Positions 21,762-32,691 are shown, counted from the first letter of the stretch. The stretch: 64,000 nucleotides of DNA from Gracilaria gracilis (GCA_030374805.1 JARGSG010000011.1:1-64000), one strand, 5' to 3'. The notes: generated by a model not told the origin, from the sequence alone. Numbers and translations are program-made.

Positions 21762-22993
21762 GGGTGGGAGGAATCACTCCAAGGTCCTTTTCCACACTTC
21801 ATGCAACGATCGTGAGCGCGGTAGATGCGATTCTCCAGTGGGTTGCGGACATCGGCTGGTCCCCAACACTCTGAAGAAAGATCCTTGCCAATCAACGACG
21901 GTTCCGTAGACTTTCCAGATCCTGATTTCGACGAACGGTCTTTGTTCTTCGACGTCTTTGATTTCGATGATGTGGACGACGGTTGGGATCCTTCATTCCA
22001 TTTCTCCGAGATGTGGACTGTGCGCACAAAGTTGTACACTTCGGCCATGTTCGGTGGTCTACCATCTGGGAAGCGGACGGAGAGCTTCTTTTTGAAAAGA
22101 ACAGGGAGGCTGAGTTGGAAGAAGGTGAACGCTTCCGTGACTGGAGTGTTGCAGATATCTACGAGCTCGCGAAACTTTGTGATATGGCTCTCAAGGGAGC
22201 CATCGCTGTACTTCATACGGATAAGCTGGACACGCGCAAGTGCAGTCTCGTTTGCAGGGACGAATTCGGACATCATTGCAGTCTGGAGTTGTTCGAGGGT
22301 ATGAAAGTTCTCTCCTTCTCGCGTCGTGCGGGAGAACCAATGGTTCACGTTATCACGTAGCAGGCATGACGCAATGTGTACTTCTTGTGCTGCTGTGATT
22401 GAAGGACAGAGGATGGTTACTTTGCGCACGTTGGAGACAAAAGAACGCACTTTGATCGATGTACGCTCGCTGTCACGGCCGTGGTAGGTCGAAAAGTTAG
22501 AGGACTTCAGAACCTGCAGGAGGGATGGTGTAGAAGGATTCGTTGGATGCGACGCTGTGACCGGCGGACCAGCTCTTGGAGTAAGAGACTGTGGTGATGG
22601 AACACTTTGCGGAGTTTCGATGCGGTTCTGGAGAGCTTGCAATTGAGAAACTACCAAGGCCATGGTGTTCTGCTGCTCCTGAATCATTGACAGAAGAGCG
22701 GCAGGGGGAGGAGGAGATGTCGTGTGGTTAGAAGCAACGTTGATTGCAGCAGTGTTACCTGTATTGGCGGGGACAGGAGCTTCTGAATTCGAGTGGCTGA
22801 TCTGCGCCAAGGGGAGAGCTGCTGGACTCATGTGAGAGAGCGACTGGGTTGCTGGCGGTGCCTCGGCAGGGACGGCTGAAACCTGTGGTGGTTCTGGCGG
22901 GAGAGACGCCGAACGACGGGACGAAGCTGCTTGGGACGGCGGCGTGGGTGTGGGAACGCGGCGGCCAAGTTTCGACTGGCAGGCTAGCGGCAT
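21707..22993 (-). CDS. chromovirus Gag
   Basis: Intact 428-residue frame starting MPLACQSKLGRRVPTP about 80 bp inside the 5' LTR. A Pro/Ser-rich N-terminus is followed by a helical capsid-like middle (NVRKVTILCPSITAAQEVHI, VPANETALARVQLIRM, RELVDICNTPV). Near the end is a Ser/Lys-rich patch and a Cys/His cluster, CMKCGKGPWSDSSHPC, a variant zinc knuckle. Ends TAG at 21707, overlapping the start of pol by about 55 bases in another frame, so Pol may be made by frameshifting or reinitiation. It should form the particle that packages the element's RNA. Confidence 0.85.
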   Translation of the reverse strand: MPLACQSKLGRRVPTPTPPSQAASSRRSASLPPEPPQVSAVPAEAPPATQSLSHMSPAALPLAQISHSNSEAPVPANTGNTAAINVASNHTTSPPPPAALLSMIQEQQNTMALVVSQLQALQNRIETPQSVPSPQSLTPRAGPPVTASHPTNPSTPSLLQVLKSSNFSTYHGRDSERTSIKVRSFVSNVRKVTILCPSITAAQEVHIASCLLRDNVNHWFSRTTREGENFHTLEQLQTAMMSEFVPANETALARVQLIRMKYSDGSLESHITKFRELVDICNTPVTEAFTFFQLSLPVLFKKKLSVRFPDGRPPNMAEVYNFVRTVHISEKWNEGSQPSSTSSKSKTSKNKDRSSKSGSGKSTEPSLIGKDLSSECWGPADVRNPLENRIYRAHDRCMKCGKGPWSDSSHPCRLNVAGASGHKNRSKN

Positions 22994-23070
22994 CTTGGGA
23001 CACGCAGCAGTGAAAGAAAAGATGTTGTGATGCGTTCCAGCGGTGAGGAACGAAAGTTGATGCTACCAAA

Positions 23071-23314
23071 TGTAATACAGAGGCGAGTGCACTGTATGAT
23101 ACGGGAAGATGATGAGATGTTGGGTCGTGGCTGGCTGCTCTCCACGCAAGAGGAGCAGTCCAGGTCGTACCTCTTTATTTATACTGCGCCTCAAAGCAGG
23201 CTTGCACTTGAAACAGAGAGCAACTGTGACCGAACCTAGCTTGAAGGTCACGCGCCGCTACAGAGGTCATGACTAAAGAAGACAGCAGCTTGTAGTACAT
23301 ACTACTTTGTCACA
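23071..23314 (-). repeat. 5' LTR of the chromovirus
   Basis: 244 bp, identical to 17979-18222. Target duplication TCTTA follows at 23315-23319. TTTATTTATACTG within it (about 23173-23185, reverse complement CAGTATAAATAAA) may serve as the promoter TATA box on the minus strand. Confidence 0.93.
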
Positions 23315-23319
23315 TCTTA

Positions 23320-25411
23320 CGTCTCGTGCTACGTCTTAACACCGGTGGTTCCAGTTCAGGGCTTTCCACCACCATGGGATCGTTCTCCACCTCAGCAGAT
23401 GGAGCCCTGGCCGTCCCCTCCGGTTCCACAACCTCTTCAATAACCTCCTCTACAACGTCGTTCTCCTCTGAACTTCGAAACGGTACTTTAAAGTGTTGTT
23501 ACAGCTTGTTACTTGCAGTCTTCACCATCCTAGACACCATCCCGTCCCACAAACGCTTTGCTCGCGCGAGCTCCATTTTGGCTGTTTGCTTCCCGAGATA
23601 TTCCAAGACATATACCCCCTTTTTTCCAATCTTGAGAACCGTCTGCATCACTTTCTCAACTGTCATATTCTTCCTCTTGGCAGTCATGTCGCAAAGCTTA
23701 AACATACCAATTGCAGACTGAAAGAAGTGCTTCCTCATATCCTCAAAACGGCCCGTCCTCCCTGCAGAGAACATTCTCAGTCGCACATGCCATTGCAAGC
23801 AACGGACGACGCAACGGAATTCCCCATCTGCGGCTCCCATAACAAGGTCACTGGACACATGTGCGAGCGTCAGCAGCGGCCCCTCCTCACACGCCTTCTC
23901 AAATAATTGGAGAAGCCCCTCGCTTTGCACAAACTTCAGAGCCAGTGCCGCATAGCGATTCAAGTGACGTATACTATAGTCCCCGATAACCCTACTTCTT
24001 TTCAACGCGCCCGCTATCTGTTTGGACGTCACCTTCCTCACATCCACTCCTCCTTCGTCAATGATGTTTTCAACGCAGGACACCGTGCTGTGAAGCTTGT
24101 CTGCGAAAGAAATCTTCAGAACATTGGAGCTCATCTCGTTCAGGAGACTGCCAAGTCCTAGCACTTCATTCATGATCATCAAATTACTATCCTTCGTCTT
24201 CCATAACACAACATCCAGAGCCTTCACTACATCCTCCCATTTCCCTCCTTCCTCACGCAGGTCCTGTAACACAAGCAATCGGTGATATCCGTCTATAAGT
24301 GTTACAGGCAGCACAAGTCTCCTGTCAACGATGTCACTCGCATCCAAATCGCCTACAAGTGTAACGGCAATCAAACTGGTGGAAAGAAGCCAACCAAATT
24401 TGAGGCACTTCATCTTCGTGGCCTCCTTGTGCGCCAGGTTCACACTGCGAACCGTCTTCTTTGGGATTTCAATCATCTCGATATCCGTCGTCAACCGCTG
24501 CTGAACATAGTCGGCGAGGGATATCTTCGGTAGCGGCAGCGTGGTGTCCACCTCATCCGACGGAACTTTATCTCCTTCATTGAACAAATCCCCTCAGTTC
24601 CACCCAGGGAAGCCTTAGTAGTTCCAATCACCTCCACAACATCGTCATCGGAGTCATCCACGATGTTAACCACCTCAATTGCTCCCACCGGTTTCTTCAT
24701 CCCTTTAGAAACTCCTCGTCCTTTTCCTCTCGTTGGTTGAGACTGGATTTTGGCGGTTTTAGAGAACTGCTCAGCCAATTCCTTGACCTCATCAACATCT
24801 TCACTCTCAGGCTGAGAGGTGGACGACTTCCCGGCCCCAGGGTGCGAAGTGGGGTGCGAAGTGGGGTGCGAAGTGGGACTCTGCGGAATCTCCATGGAGG
24901 AAATAATCGACGTATCACAGGCATACAACCCAGCCGATAACAATTCGGCGAGCTTACTCGGGGGTTCCTCCGAACCTTGGAAACGGTAAGGGCACTTTGC
25001 GTCTAGATGACTTGAAATATTTGTCCTCCAGATAACCACCAAATCCTCACTCTCTAAGGCAGTGGCGCTTAGAAGATGGCCATGCATCGAACGGCAGAGC
25101 CCCTTCCCGGTACCACCAGCAGGCCCCACGCCACGTACTTCCGCAGTGCCAACTTCAACCCTGTTCTTGTCCTTTCTAAGGCTGATGAACAAAGATACAG
25201 AGTCGCCACCTTTTACCTTATGTGGCGCGGGAGTACTCGTCTTCTTCTTCATCGCGCGCGGTGTGCCCCGCTCGGAACGTGATTTTGCCCTACGAGGCGT
25301 GGAAACCTTCGCCTTTCCTCTTCCTCGCGTAAACAGCGCCATTTCTGACCCCTCGCTGTTCCTCTTCGATCGCACTGACTCCCGCCCCCTTTTATGGCTC
25401 AGAGGCGCCAT
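23320..25411 (-). pseudogene. ParB-like domain protein (N-terminal half of the ParB-dioxygenase gene)
   Basis: ATG at 25411 has a strong eukaryotic context (CCAACATGGCG). The N-terminus is basic (KRGRESVRSKRNSEGSE, RGRGKAKVSTPRRAKSRSER), then a conserved-looking block (SMHGHLLSATALESEDLVVI), three tandem TSHP repeats, and an acidic patch (IVDDSDDDVVEVIG). One base is out of phase near 24598-24601 in a run of four G. After it comes a ParB/sulfiredoxin-type fold: IEIPKKTVRSV, then LIDGYHRLLVLQDL (about 24265-24305) matching the ParB GxHR box, MNEVLGLGSLLNEMSS, and a helix-turn-helix-like block VTSKQIAGALKRSR, SIRHLNRYAALALKF. TAA at 23499-23501 is followed in the same frame by an acidic linker that runs to 23320 and, across the chromovirus, into the dioxygenase half. 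Confidence 0.6.
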
Positions 25412-25715
25412 GTTGGATACAATGGGTGCAAACAATTCGAAACGCGGATTACCACCGTCGAGAATGCTCACGAGAACGTATAGTGGACGTTCCGTTCTCA
25501 ATCACGTTCGTTTCCTTCACTTCCTGACCGAACACTGCGCTCGCTCAATATAGGATTGAACTCAAGGGGTTCCGTATTTCACGTTTTAGAATTCACTATC
25601 GATTTATTTGGAAAGTTAAATGATCGTCATAACTACTACGTACGCATAGCTATAGAATAAAGGCACTCAGTTTCGAAGGAAAAAAAATGAATTGCATCCG
25701 TTAAGTTTTCTGCGT

Positions 25716-26170
25716 GGACAGCGGTCTGGGGTGGAGTGGCGCTTCATCAGTGCCCTAATGAAGCGCCACACCACCCCGGACCGCTCTCCATGCGCAGTGG
25801 GCGATGAAGTTGGACGACACCTCTGACGGCTGTCCACGTGCTGTGGCGGAAGAAGTTGGAGGACACCCCGGACGGCTGTCCAAGGCAAAAAAAATTTAAA
25901 TTTTCTGACAGTGGTCCGGGGTGGAGTGGCGCTTCATCACGGCACTGATGGAGCGCCACTTCACCCCGGACCGCTGTCCACGCGCCGTGGCTGTTGAAGC
26001 TGGACGACACCTCGGACCGCTGTCCACGCGAGAAAAAAAATTTAATTTTTCGGACAGCGGTCCGGGGTGGAGTGGCGCTTCATCACGGCCCGGATGAAGC
26101 GCCACTCCACCCCGGACCGCTGTCCACGCGCCATGGCCGATGAAGCTGGACGACACCTCGGACCGCTGTC
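25716..26170. repeat. array of three long hairpins (left array)
   Basis: Three units with facing arms of about 32 bases built on GGACAGCGGTCCGGGGTGG and its complement: 25716-25789, 25906-25979 and 26052-26125. Each is followed by a shorter half-repeat (type GATGAAGCTGGACGACACC) and an A-rich tract. Inter-arm loops are only about 8-10 bases, so each could form a stable cruciform. Confidence 0.8.
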
Positions 26171-26662
26171 GACGACGGTTTTCACTTATGATTGTTTTAT
26201 AAATATTTAAAGCCCTGCATCTTCTTATAATGACGGGAGGACGTAAGGGCGTCAAATCATAGGAATGTCCTTTAGTGAGTTTGTTGGAAAGCAATAAAAA
26301 TTGCCCTTCATAAGCACGGAGAACAGTTTAGATTAGAAGTAGTTCGCAGCTTTTTGGTCATATATAAAACAAAACAAATAATACATCCCATCGATCTGGC
26401 AGAATATGCGCTATATCAGAAACTTTACGTACTATCAAATCAAAGAAGGTAGTTCCACCGACTACCTTCTCTAACTTTATATGATGTAGCTTTTCCTATA
26501 GCGCCCAAAGTCGTGACCGATAATGAATACCCCCTTTGCGACAACCACGAGCATTATGTAGTTGTCGGAGAAGAAGAACTCATCACTGGCCACGACATTC
26601 TTCTAGTGACTATATTGGGGACTATTCTTCTTCAGTGATTGAAATATCAGTCATGGGTAAAC

Positions 26663-26696
26663 ACGATTATATGAGTTGAACAACTCATATAATCGT
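26663..26696. repeat. 34-bp palindrome
   Basis: Arms of 16 bases (ACGATTATATGAGTTG and its exact complement) separated by AA. A weaker relative lies near 26820-26850. Lies in the core between the two hairpin arrays; could be a protein-binding site or part of a small foldback element. Confidence 0.7.
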
Positions 26697-27309
26697 AGTC
26701 CATCATCACCGGTAGCTCAACCACTTCCGATAGTTCGAACTAACGCAGTCTAATCTAGTCAGTCTAATAAATAACCACAGTCCAACAGTGATTGAGGTGG
26801 CTGTCAAAGCCAAAGCCGATAACATGACTTGAACAACTCAAATAATCGTACTCGTCCATCACGGCCAGCTCAAACACTTCCGAATGTTCTCAGTAAAGCA
26901 AGGATGCAGAAGTGGCATACACTGTGTCCGCCGGTGGCGACTCTGGGTTGAATACGCAATAGCACGGAAAATAGAAGAGTACGCCAGTTAATACAATTCA
27001 CAGAAAACGAACAAAATTGTCGAACGTACCTTGTGTGCCACTACGTCGGCGCAACAGAACAAGGACGGGAAAAGCACCTCCCTTATACAGTTTCCGGCGA
27101 TATGTTTTTCTTCTTTCACAACCGAGAGGATCACTTGGTTGTAACAGGAGAAGAAGGGATCCCCGGAAACCGTAACGGGGAGGTACAGAGCGTTGTGCTT
27201 ACCGAGGCAGTTCGCAGGAGAGCAAAGGTGCTTAAGTACACGCGGCGTCACATTACAACCAAGCGCCAGTCGCAAGGGGGCCGCTGTCCAGGTGGAAGTT
27301 AGTTTTTTT

Positions 27310-27560
27310 TCGCGTGGACAGCGGTCCGGGGTGTCGTCCAGCTTCATCAGCCACGGCGCGTAGACGCCGGTCCGGGGTGGCGCGGCGCTTCATCACGGCA
27401 CTGATGGAGCGCCACCCCACCTCGGACCGCTGTCCGAAAATTTAAATTTTGTTTTACTTCTTCTTCCACGTCGCATGGAAAGCGGACTGCCTCGAGTGGC
27501 ACTTGATCAGAGCCGTAATGGAGCGCAACTGCACCGCGGACTGCTGTCCGGAGAGCGGTA
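27310..27560. repeat. hairpin repeats, inverted relative to the left array
   Basis: Contains the same GGACAGCGGTCCGGGG motif (27316 onward) and arms of a further hairpin closing near 27436, but in the opposite overall order to 25716-26170: the half-repeat with CGTCCAGCTTCATCA comes first. A diverged copy extends to about 27560. The two arrays therefore face each other around the 1.1-kb core. Confidence 0.7.
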
Positions 27561-27925
27561 AGTTAGAACTTCGCCTATACTTCCATATCTAGGAATTACC
27601 GCACTCCCTCCCATCCCTGCCTTCTCTTATAACTGTTTATCACCGCAAAAGCCCCCTTAACATCGCCCGATTCCCTTCTACTCCTCTACTTTAGAGTTCT
27701 GGCACAGTTTTGGAGTCTGAACTCCTGCTTCACATCGCTAATTCTGCAGCCGTATGCCGTCCGCTCCCGTCTACCATCCGCACTCATCTCTCGTTCGCTG
27801 CGGTCTCTCGTCAGCTTCCATCCGTTCGCCCTCGCCGTCCGCTGCCGACATCAATCATTCGTTTTCTCACGACCGCTCCCGTTCTCCTTCCGTATTCATA
27901 TTACAGCCTTCCGTTATTGTTTAAA

Positions 27926-30900
27926 ATGGCTGCCGCAACCCTATACAGGTCTAAGTCACCGTCACGGGCACCTCCGACATCCGACAGGAAGGTTGGAAAA
28001 ATGTTCGGTTCTGGGGATGAGCTTCTCACCGCGTGTCTCGCCATCCGTGATCACTATGAGTCGAAGATGCGAGGGGAAGACTAACCTAGGAAAGTGGGAC
28101 ACAGCGAACTCGTTCAATATATCATCAAGAATCGCACTGTCCTAGAAGTTGCCAACAAGTACTTCTCTATCCTTCTCGGACCCACTCAACCGTCATACAG
28201 CGACAATGAGCTCAAGGCTGTGTGCGAAAAGGGTTCGTACCGTCAGCTGTATCTGTCGACGAAGTTGCTTGACATCGTGGACGGAGACAGAGACAGGCGT
28301 GTGAGGGATTTTTGGAATGCTTATACCAGAAGGGACTTTCAAGGAATACCGAAGAATGTGACGTTAACCGAATTCTTCAAGTCCATGAGTATAGTTCCCA
28401 GACGTGTGGGCCGGATAGTTCCGCCTTTCGGTACGAGCATCACAACACATTTCCAGAGAGTTCTCTTTCTTTCCCTTATTCAAAAAGTATCTATGGAAAA
28501 GCGCCTTCGGGGCCATAAGAGGCGTAAGCGGGAGAAAGGATACTCCACCCCTTTCGGGAATGTGGAAATATCGCAGAATCTTCAAGCTCAGCGTGCGGGT
28601 TTTGGTGTGCAGCTGGTAACAAACGCCTGGGATTGTTTCTCCCAATTTCTGGGATTCTCTAGCGATGAGGTCATGGTTCTCCCTTTCCTACTGCTCTTGT
28701 ACGATGAAATGCAGTTTAAACCCATTGAAACGCGTTCCGAGGGGTTCCTGCACAAGGACAACGACCATCGCTTGCTACCGAGCAACAAGCAAACTCTTCG
28801 GGAAGACGAGGTACAACCGTGGGCATGGAATCTTCCGGAGGACATTGATGTGGCCCTCCGAACGCTTGCGAAGGAGTTCATTTCTGATCTGAAAAAGGTT
28901 GTTGTGAAAGAGCAGTTGTAAACAATATCAGAACCTGGACGATGGGCCGTTCTAAACACGTTTCACAGGGACCCGTCAAGAGCGTTTGCTCAGAGATTTG
29001 ATTGTTTCTCTAACTCGCTTATGTCCTTCATCTTGGAGACAATAAGCCCTTTGAAAACCAAAGAAACACTCAAGGTCCCTGATATAACTCTCACGCCAAT
29101 ATCGAAAACGCAGCATGCCATCGAAATTCATGACGACGACGATGAGCAGTTGGAAAGGGGGAATCCTTCGGAGGGGAAACAAGGAGGGGATGGAGATGGT
29201 GGAAGTAGTATGGATGTAGTGGGTGAGAGTGGGAATGAAGATGTTGGTGAACAGTCGTCCGACGCTGACATGCAGCTTCCTCTTGCCATTTCCTCGTTGG
29301 GCGATAAAATGGCATTCCAACGTTGTGAACAGGAGATGGAGAAATACTTTCGAATTTATAATTGCGGGTTCGAGGATATGGTGGAAACGGACGAGACTCT
29401 GCGAGACAACGGAGTCTCTCCATCGGGGAAAGTTCAACTGGTTCTTATGGACCCACCATACAACATAAGGGCCGATAAGAACCGGGAGAACAGTTGGTAC
29501 GATATGCTGAGCGCTGAGCATGTGAAGAAGGCGGAAAAGCTTATATCAAGGCTGCTACGTCCGGGGGGTCATTTCGTTATCATCTGCGCATTGAAACAGG
29601 TGAACAAGTGGACGAGGGTGCTTTCTCTTATGGGAGCAAAGGACGAGCAAGGGGTTCCGAGGCGTTCATTTGTTGTGGACAAGGTCCCAATTCATTTTAT
29701 ATGGTCGCAAGGCAACCCAATGCGAAACCGGGGACGCAGGTCCTGCTCCTTGTTCCCTGCCATGGAGTATGCAAGACATGGTGTTCGAAGTGGCCTCGCT
29801 TATGCACAGCAGCATGCGATGGTGAACTATGAGAACTTCAACTACGTGCAGTCGAGGTATCCAGGGTACCACAGTGGTATTGACCAGGTACCGCCCATGT
29901 CCAATGGGGAGACTCTTAAATGGAAAAGAAAGAATGAGGGTGGGGGCTACATGTTGCAAAAGGTAAGGTCGGAACAAAAACCTCGTGCGTTGTTGAAGGA
30001 GCTGATCAGCAGATTTTCGCAGCCAGGTGATACAGTAGTGGACTTGCTCGCGGGAACTTTTTCGACTACCATGGCATGCATGGAGTTACAACGTCATCGG
30101 AAGTTTATTGGTTGTGAGCTGGACCCTGACTGTTTTGCGCATGCTAGGCACGCGGCAATTGTTCAGTTCGCGATGTGCATGCGCGATAATGAGACGGACA
30201 TTCAAATTACGCAGGAGGTCCGAAACTCTGTGAATCGCGTGATGGACTTATTTCCCAAGTGGAACGCTCGTCCTTCACGATCATGGAAGGCTCCATCCGG
30301 CTTCCCACAGTATCAGAAGTTCCCACCGTACATTGTGTACTTCCTGGCATCGATGTGGCGGGAGGAGGGCATGGCCATGATCGGCAGGCGCAAAGCGCTG
30401 CATGAGTGGCCGAAAACGTTGCAAGGGAAGATGAGTCTCCTGGATTGGAAGGCGATGTTGGCACTGGAGGCCACTATGTGTGGTTGTCGCATTGGGGAGT
30501 CGTCGATTCGTCACCATGACGCAGGATTGGGAGTGTTTACCACGCGCCGTTTCATGAAGAACGAAGAGATATTTTTCTTTTACGGAACTCTAGTGTACCA
30601 TGACTTAATGAAGAGGAAGGAGGTACAAAAGAAGTATGGGGAAGGGTTGTTGGGAGCCACGGCCGCACGTTTTCGAACTTATGCGACGGAGGTTAGCCTG
30701 CGAGGCGAGGTATTCCGGAAACTCCCAGAAAGGAGACGAGAAGTACCTACAATCCCTGCATGGATTTTCCCCGCTCCATTTTCGTTGGGTGGAACAATTA
30801 ACGACCCAGAATATATGGAAGGGGATAAAGATATGGATGCAGTGGAGGATGGCTTGAAGCAGAGACGGACTGCCGATATGGCGGTGAGTCGAACCCCAGG

Positions 30901-31048
30901 AACTGGGCGAACTCCACTTCAATTAAGAGAATAACGAATGCTTGCCATCCGGGCACTTCGGGTTGTAGAAGTCGGAGAAGAGTTGTTTGCAGATTATGGA
31001 ATGGAGTACACATGGGGTACGTCTTCGAATCCTATAGTAGTCGACTAG
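27926..31048 (+). pseudogene. DNA amino-methyltransferase (N6A/N4C type) fused to a SET domain
   Basis: ATG at 27926 in the context TTTAAAATGGC; a single frame runs to TAG at 31046-31048 (about 1040 codons), interrupted only by TAA at 28082-28084, 28919-28921 and 30932-30934. The first 360 codons are unrecognised. A methyltransferase of the N6_N4_Mtase family follows: VLMDPPYNI (DPPY at 29450-29461) comes before the SAM-binding motif VVDLLAGTFSTT (about 30035-30070) and IGCELDPDCF, i.e. the beta-class order of bacterial adenine/cytosine amino-methyltransferases. After a 120-residue linker comes a SET domain: AGLGVFTTRRF (about 30520), FFFYGTLVYHDL, IPAWIFPAPF, INDPEYMEGD and, after the third TAA, VGEELFADYGMEYTW. 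SET domains methylate lysine. Divergent from the ParB-dioxygenase gene across the hairpin spacer. Confidence 0.72.
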
Positions 31049-31540
31049 AGTTCAATTGATTTATGACTTATAGGACCGAAAGATGTACCGTAGTATGTGT
31101 AAAATCGAGTTGTGTACATTTTATTACGCTTTCTCTCTAACTCTCGTGCTCCACAGGGGAGGACGAGAACTCTCCCAAGTGAGTGGATGTCGTCACTTTT
31201 ATCATCTAGTGGCGTGAAAAAAATGGGGATAGGATTCGGGGGAGTGGGTTCACGTTCAAGTACATAGAATAGAAGATACGGAATACATGTGATATCATGT
31301 GAAGGTGTAACAGTTTTTCTCAGTGAGGTTTCGTACAGGAAGGGAAATTTCCGTCCCAATTTTCGGAAAGTGGTTCCGAAAATTACTAAAACGGTGCGAT
31401 ATTTCTACCACACGTCGAGTGGAAGTGTGCGTTTCACGAGGGACCTGCGATCACTTCGAGCGGCGATCACGTCTTGCGGCGAGCGGCGACAACATCTAGA
31501 GCGCACCGCCGGGCGCATCGTCGTTGTCCGATTCCATATG
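31049..31540. other. intergenic, no gene recognised
   Basis: AT-rich start after the SET gene, then GC-rich sequence leading to the next ATG at 31541. The frame is open upstream of that ATG from 31289, but those residues are not protein-like; ATG at 31541 with a basic N-terminus is the more likely start. Confidence 0.4.
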
Positions 31541-31789
31541 GGGAAACGTAAAACGAGAAGTGCGAATGCGAATGCGGAGGATGTAAGCGGGCGCGCGTCG
31601 AAAGAGCGAACGCGTGCAGAGGTGGTAGGTCGGGGTCGCAAGGATAGCTTGGGTAGTACTACGCGTGCGCCTCGAAGCGGCGATGTGGAAAATGGCGAGG
31701 GCGGTATTGGGCGTACTTCGCGCCCTTCTCGAAGCGGATTACGTGGGAAAGGTAGGAAGAACACGGTGAGACGTGATCGAGGCTGACGT

Positions 31790-31853
31790 TGGAGCGAACC
31801 GAGCGAAGCGAGCGCACCGAGCAAACGGAGCGAACCCAGCGAACCTAGCGGAC
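31790..31853 (+). repeat. degenerate short tandem repeat, unit about GAGCGAACC
   Basis: About seven imperfect 8-10 bp units of the type GAGCGAAC(C). Read in the upstream frame they give a Ser/Glu/Pro-rich peptide after a TGA. A perfect splice-donor-like GTAAGT follows at about 31855, but no convincing acceptor could be assigned. Confidence 0.6.
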
Positions 31854-32691
31854 GGTAAGTACTTTGGTAACACAAGCTACTCCGCTTCGACATGAGATGG
31901 GAAATGGAGGAGAGGAAAGCAGGGGATGAATGGGAGAAAGGCAGGGGGATGATGCGCGGGGCGGTAGAGATAGAGGTGGGCGGTGAAGGGGCGATGACTC
32001 CACGCAAGTTGTAGAAGAAGGCGAGTGTGGAGATGTCATAGAGAAGGGGAGGGAATGTCGCAGTGGGGGGGAGGGAAGGACGATAGCAAGAAGTGCTAGT
32101 GGGATAGTTAGCCGTGGTATTCGAGGGAAGGATGGAGAGAGAGTGGCTGGGGTGGGAGTTCGGGAGGGTAGGGGTCGCGAAAAAGAAGTAAGAGCAGGCG
32201 TTCAGGAGGCGCGGAACGAGGGCATGGAGGTTGTGGTTGATGTTAGGAGGAATCGAATGGTGGGCAGAGAAAGAACTGGTGGACTGCGACATACTGCGAT
32301 GCGGGAGGAAGAGGAAGTGGGGGGTATGAGGCATATGAGGGAGCTTGGAAACGCAGAGGACAGTGGGAGGCGAATTGGGCGTGTGGGCGATGGAATGAGG
32401 AGCCACGCCAATGTGGGGAGGATGGAATGGCTCCGAGACAATTTGCCCGGGAGAGTTGTAGGACGTAGCAGTGGTGGATCAGTGATTGAGAATATGAGGG
32501 ACAATATACAAGTGGATGGGAAGGTATTCGAAGGAGAAGATGTCGTTGTCGGAAACAAGCATAGAACTGGAAGGAACTTGGTGGAAACCGCGGTATGAAC
32601 GACTGAAGTAATACGTATGAGGCATAACGCCGATCGGATTGAGGACGATGTGCATGAAGCAGGAGTCGACGATTCTGGGGATCGTGGAGAG

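Larger units (their letters stand above)
17974..23319 (-). mobile_element. Ty3/gypsy chromovirus, complete, very young, TSD TCTTA
   Basis: Two 244-bp LTRs (17979-18222 and 23071-23314) read identically base for base. They are flanked by an exact 5-bp duplication TCTTA (17974-17978 and 23315-23319). Inside, on the minus strand: gag, protease, reverse transcriptase, RNase H, integrase and a C-terminal chromodomain. Just inside the 5' LTR is TTTGGTAGCATCAAC, a likely primer-binding site, and a purine-rich tract precedes the 3' LTR near 18223-18237. Identical LTRs mean a recent insertion. It cut the ParB-dioxygenase gene in two. Confidence 0.93.
25412..27925. other. 2.5-kb divergent spacer with hairpin repeats, no gene
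   Basis: Separates the ParB-dioxygenase gene (-) from the methyltransferase-SET gene (+), so it should hold both promoters. It contains hairpin arrays at both sides (25716-26170 and 27310-27560) around an AT-richer core of about 1.1 kb. The core has a near-perfect palindrome at 26663-26696 and no protein-like frame. Sequence next to 27926 is C/T-rich, as expected of a promoter/leader. Confidence 0.5.

Noticed and set aside
25716-26170. CRISPR-like array
   Set aside because: Units are palindromic hairpins with variable spacing and no unique spacers; the setting is eukaryotic.
31854-32143. Intron starting at the GTAAGT near 31855
   Set aside because: The donor is a good match, but one frame reads on through the supposed intron with protein-like text and no clear acceptor was found.
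31405-32406. 333-codon minus-strand Ser/Pro/His-rich frame
   Set aside because: Antisense of the Arg/Gly/Glu-rich coiled-coil gene; no family resemblance.
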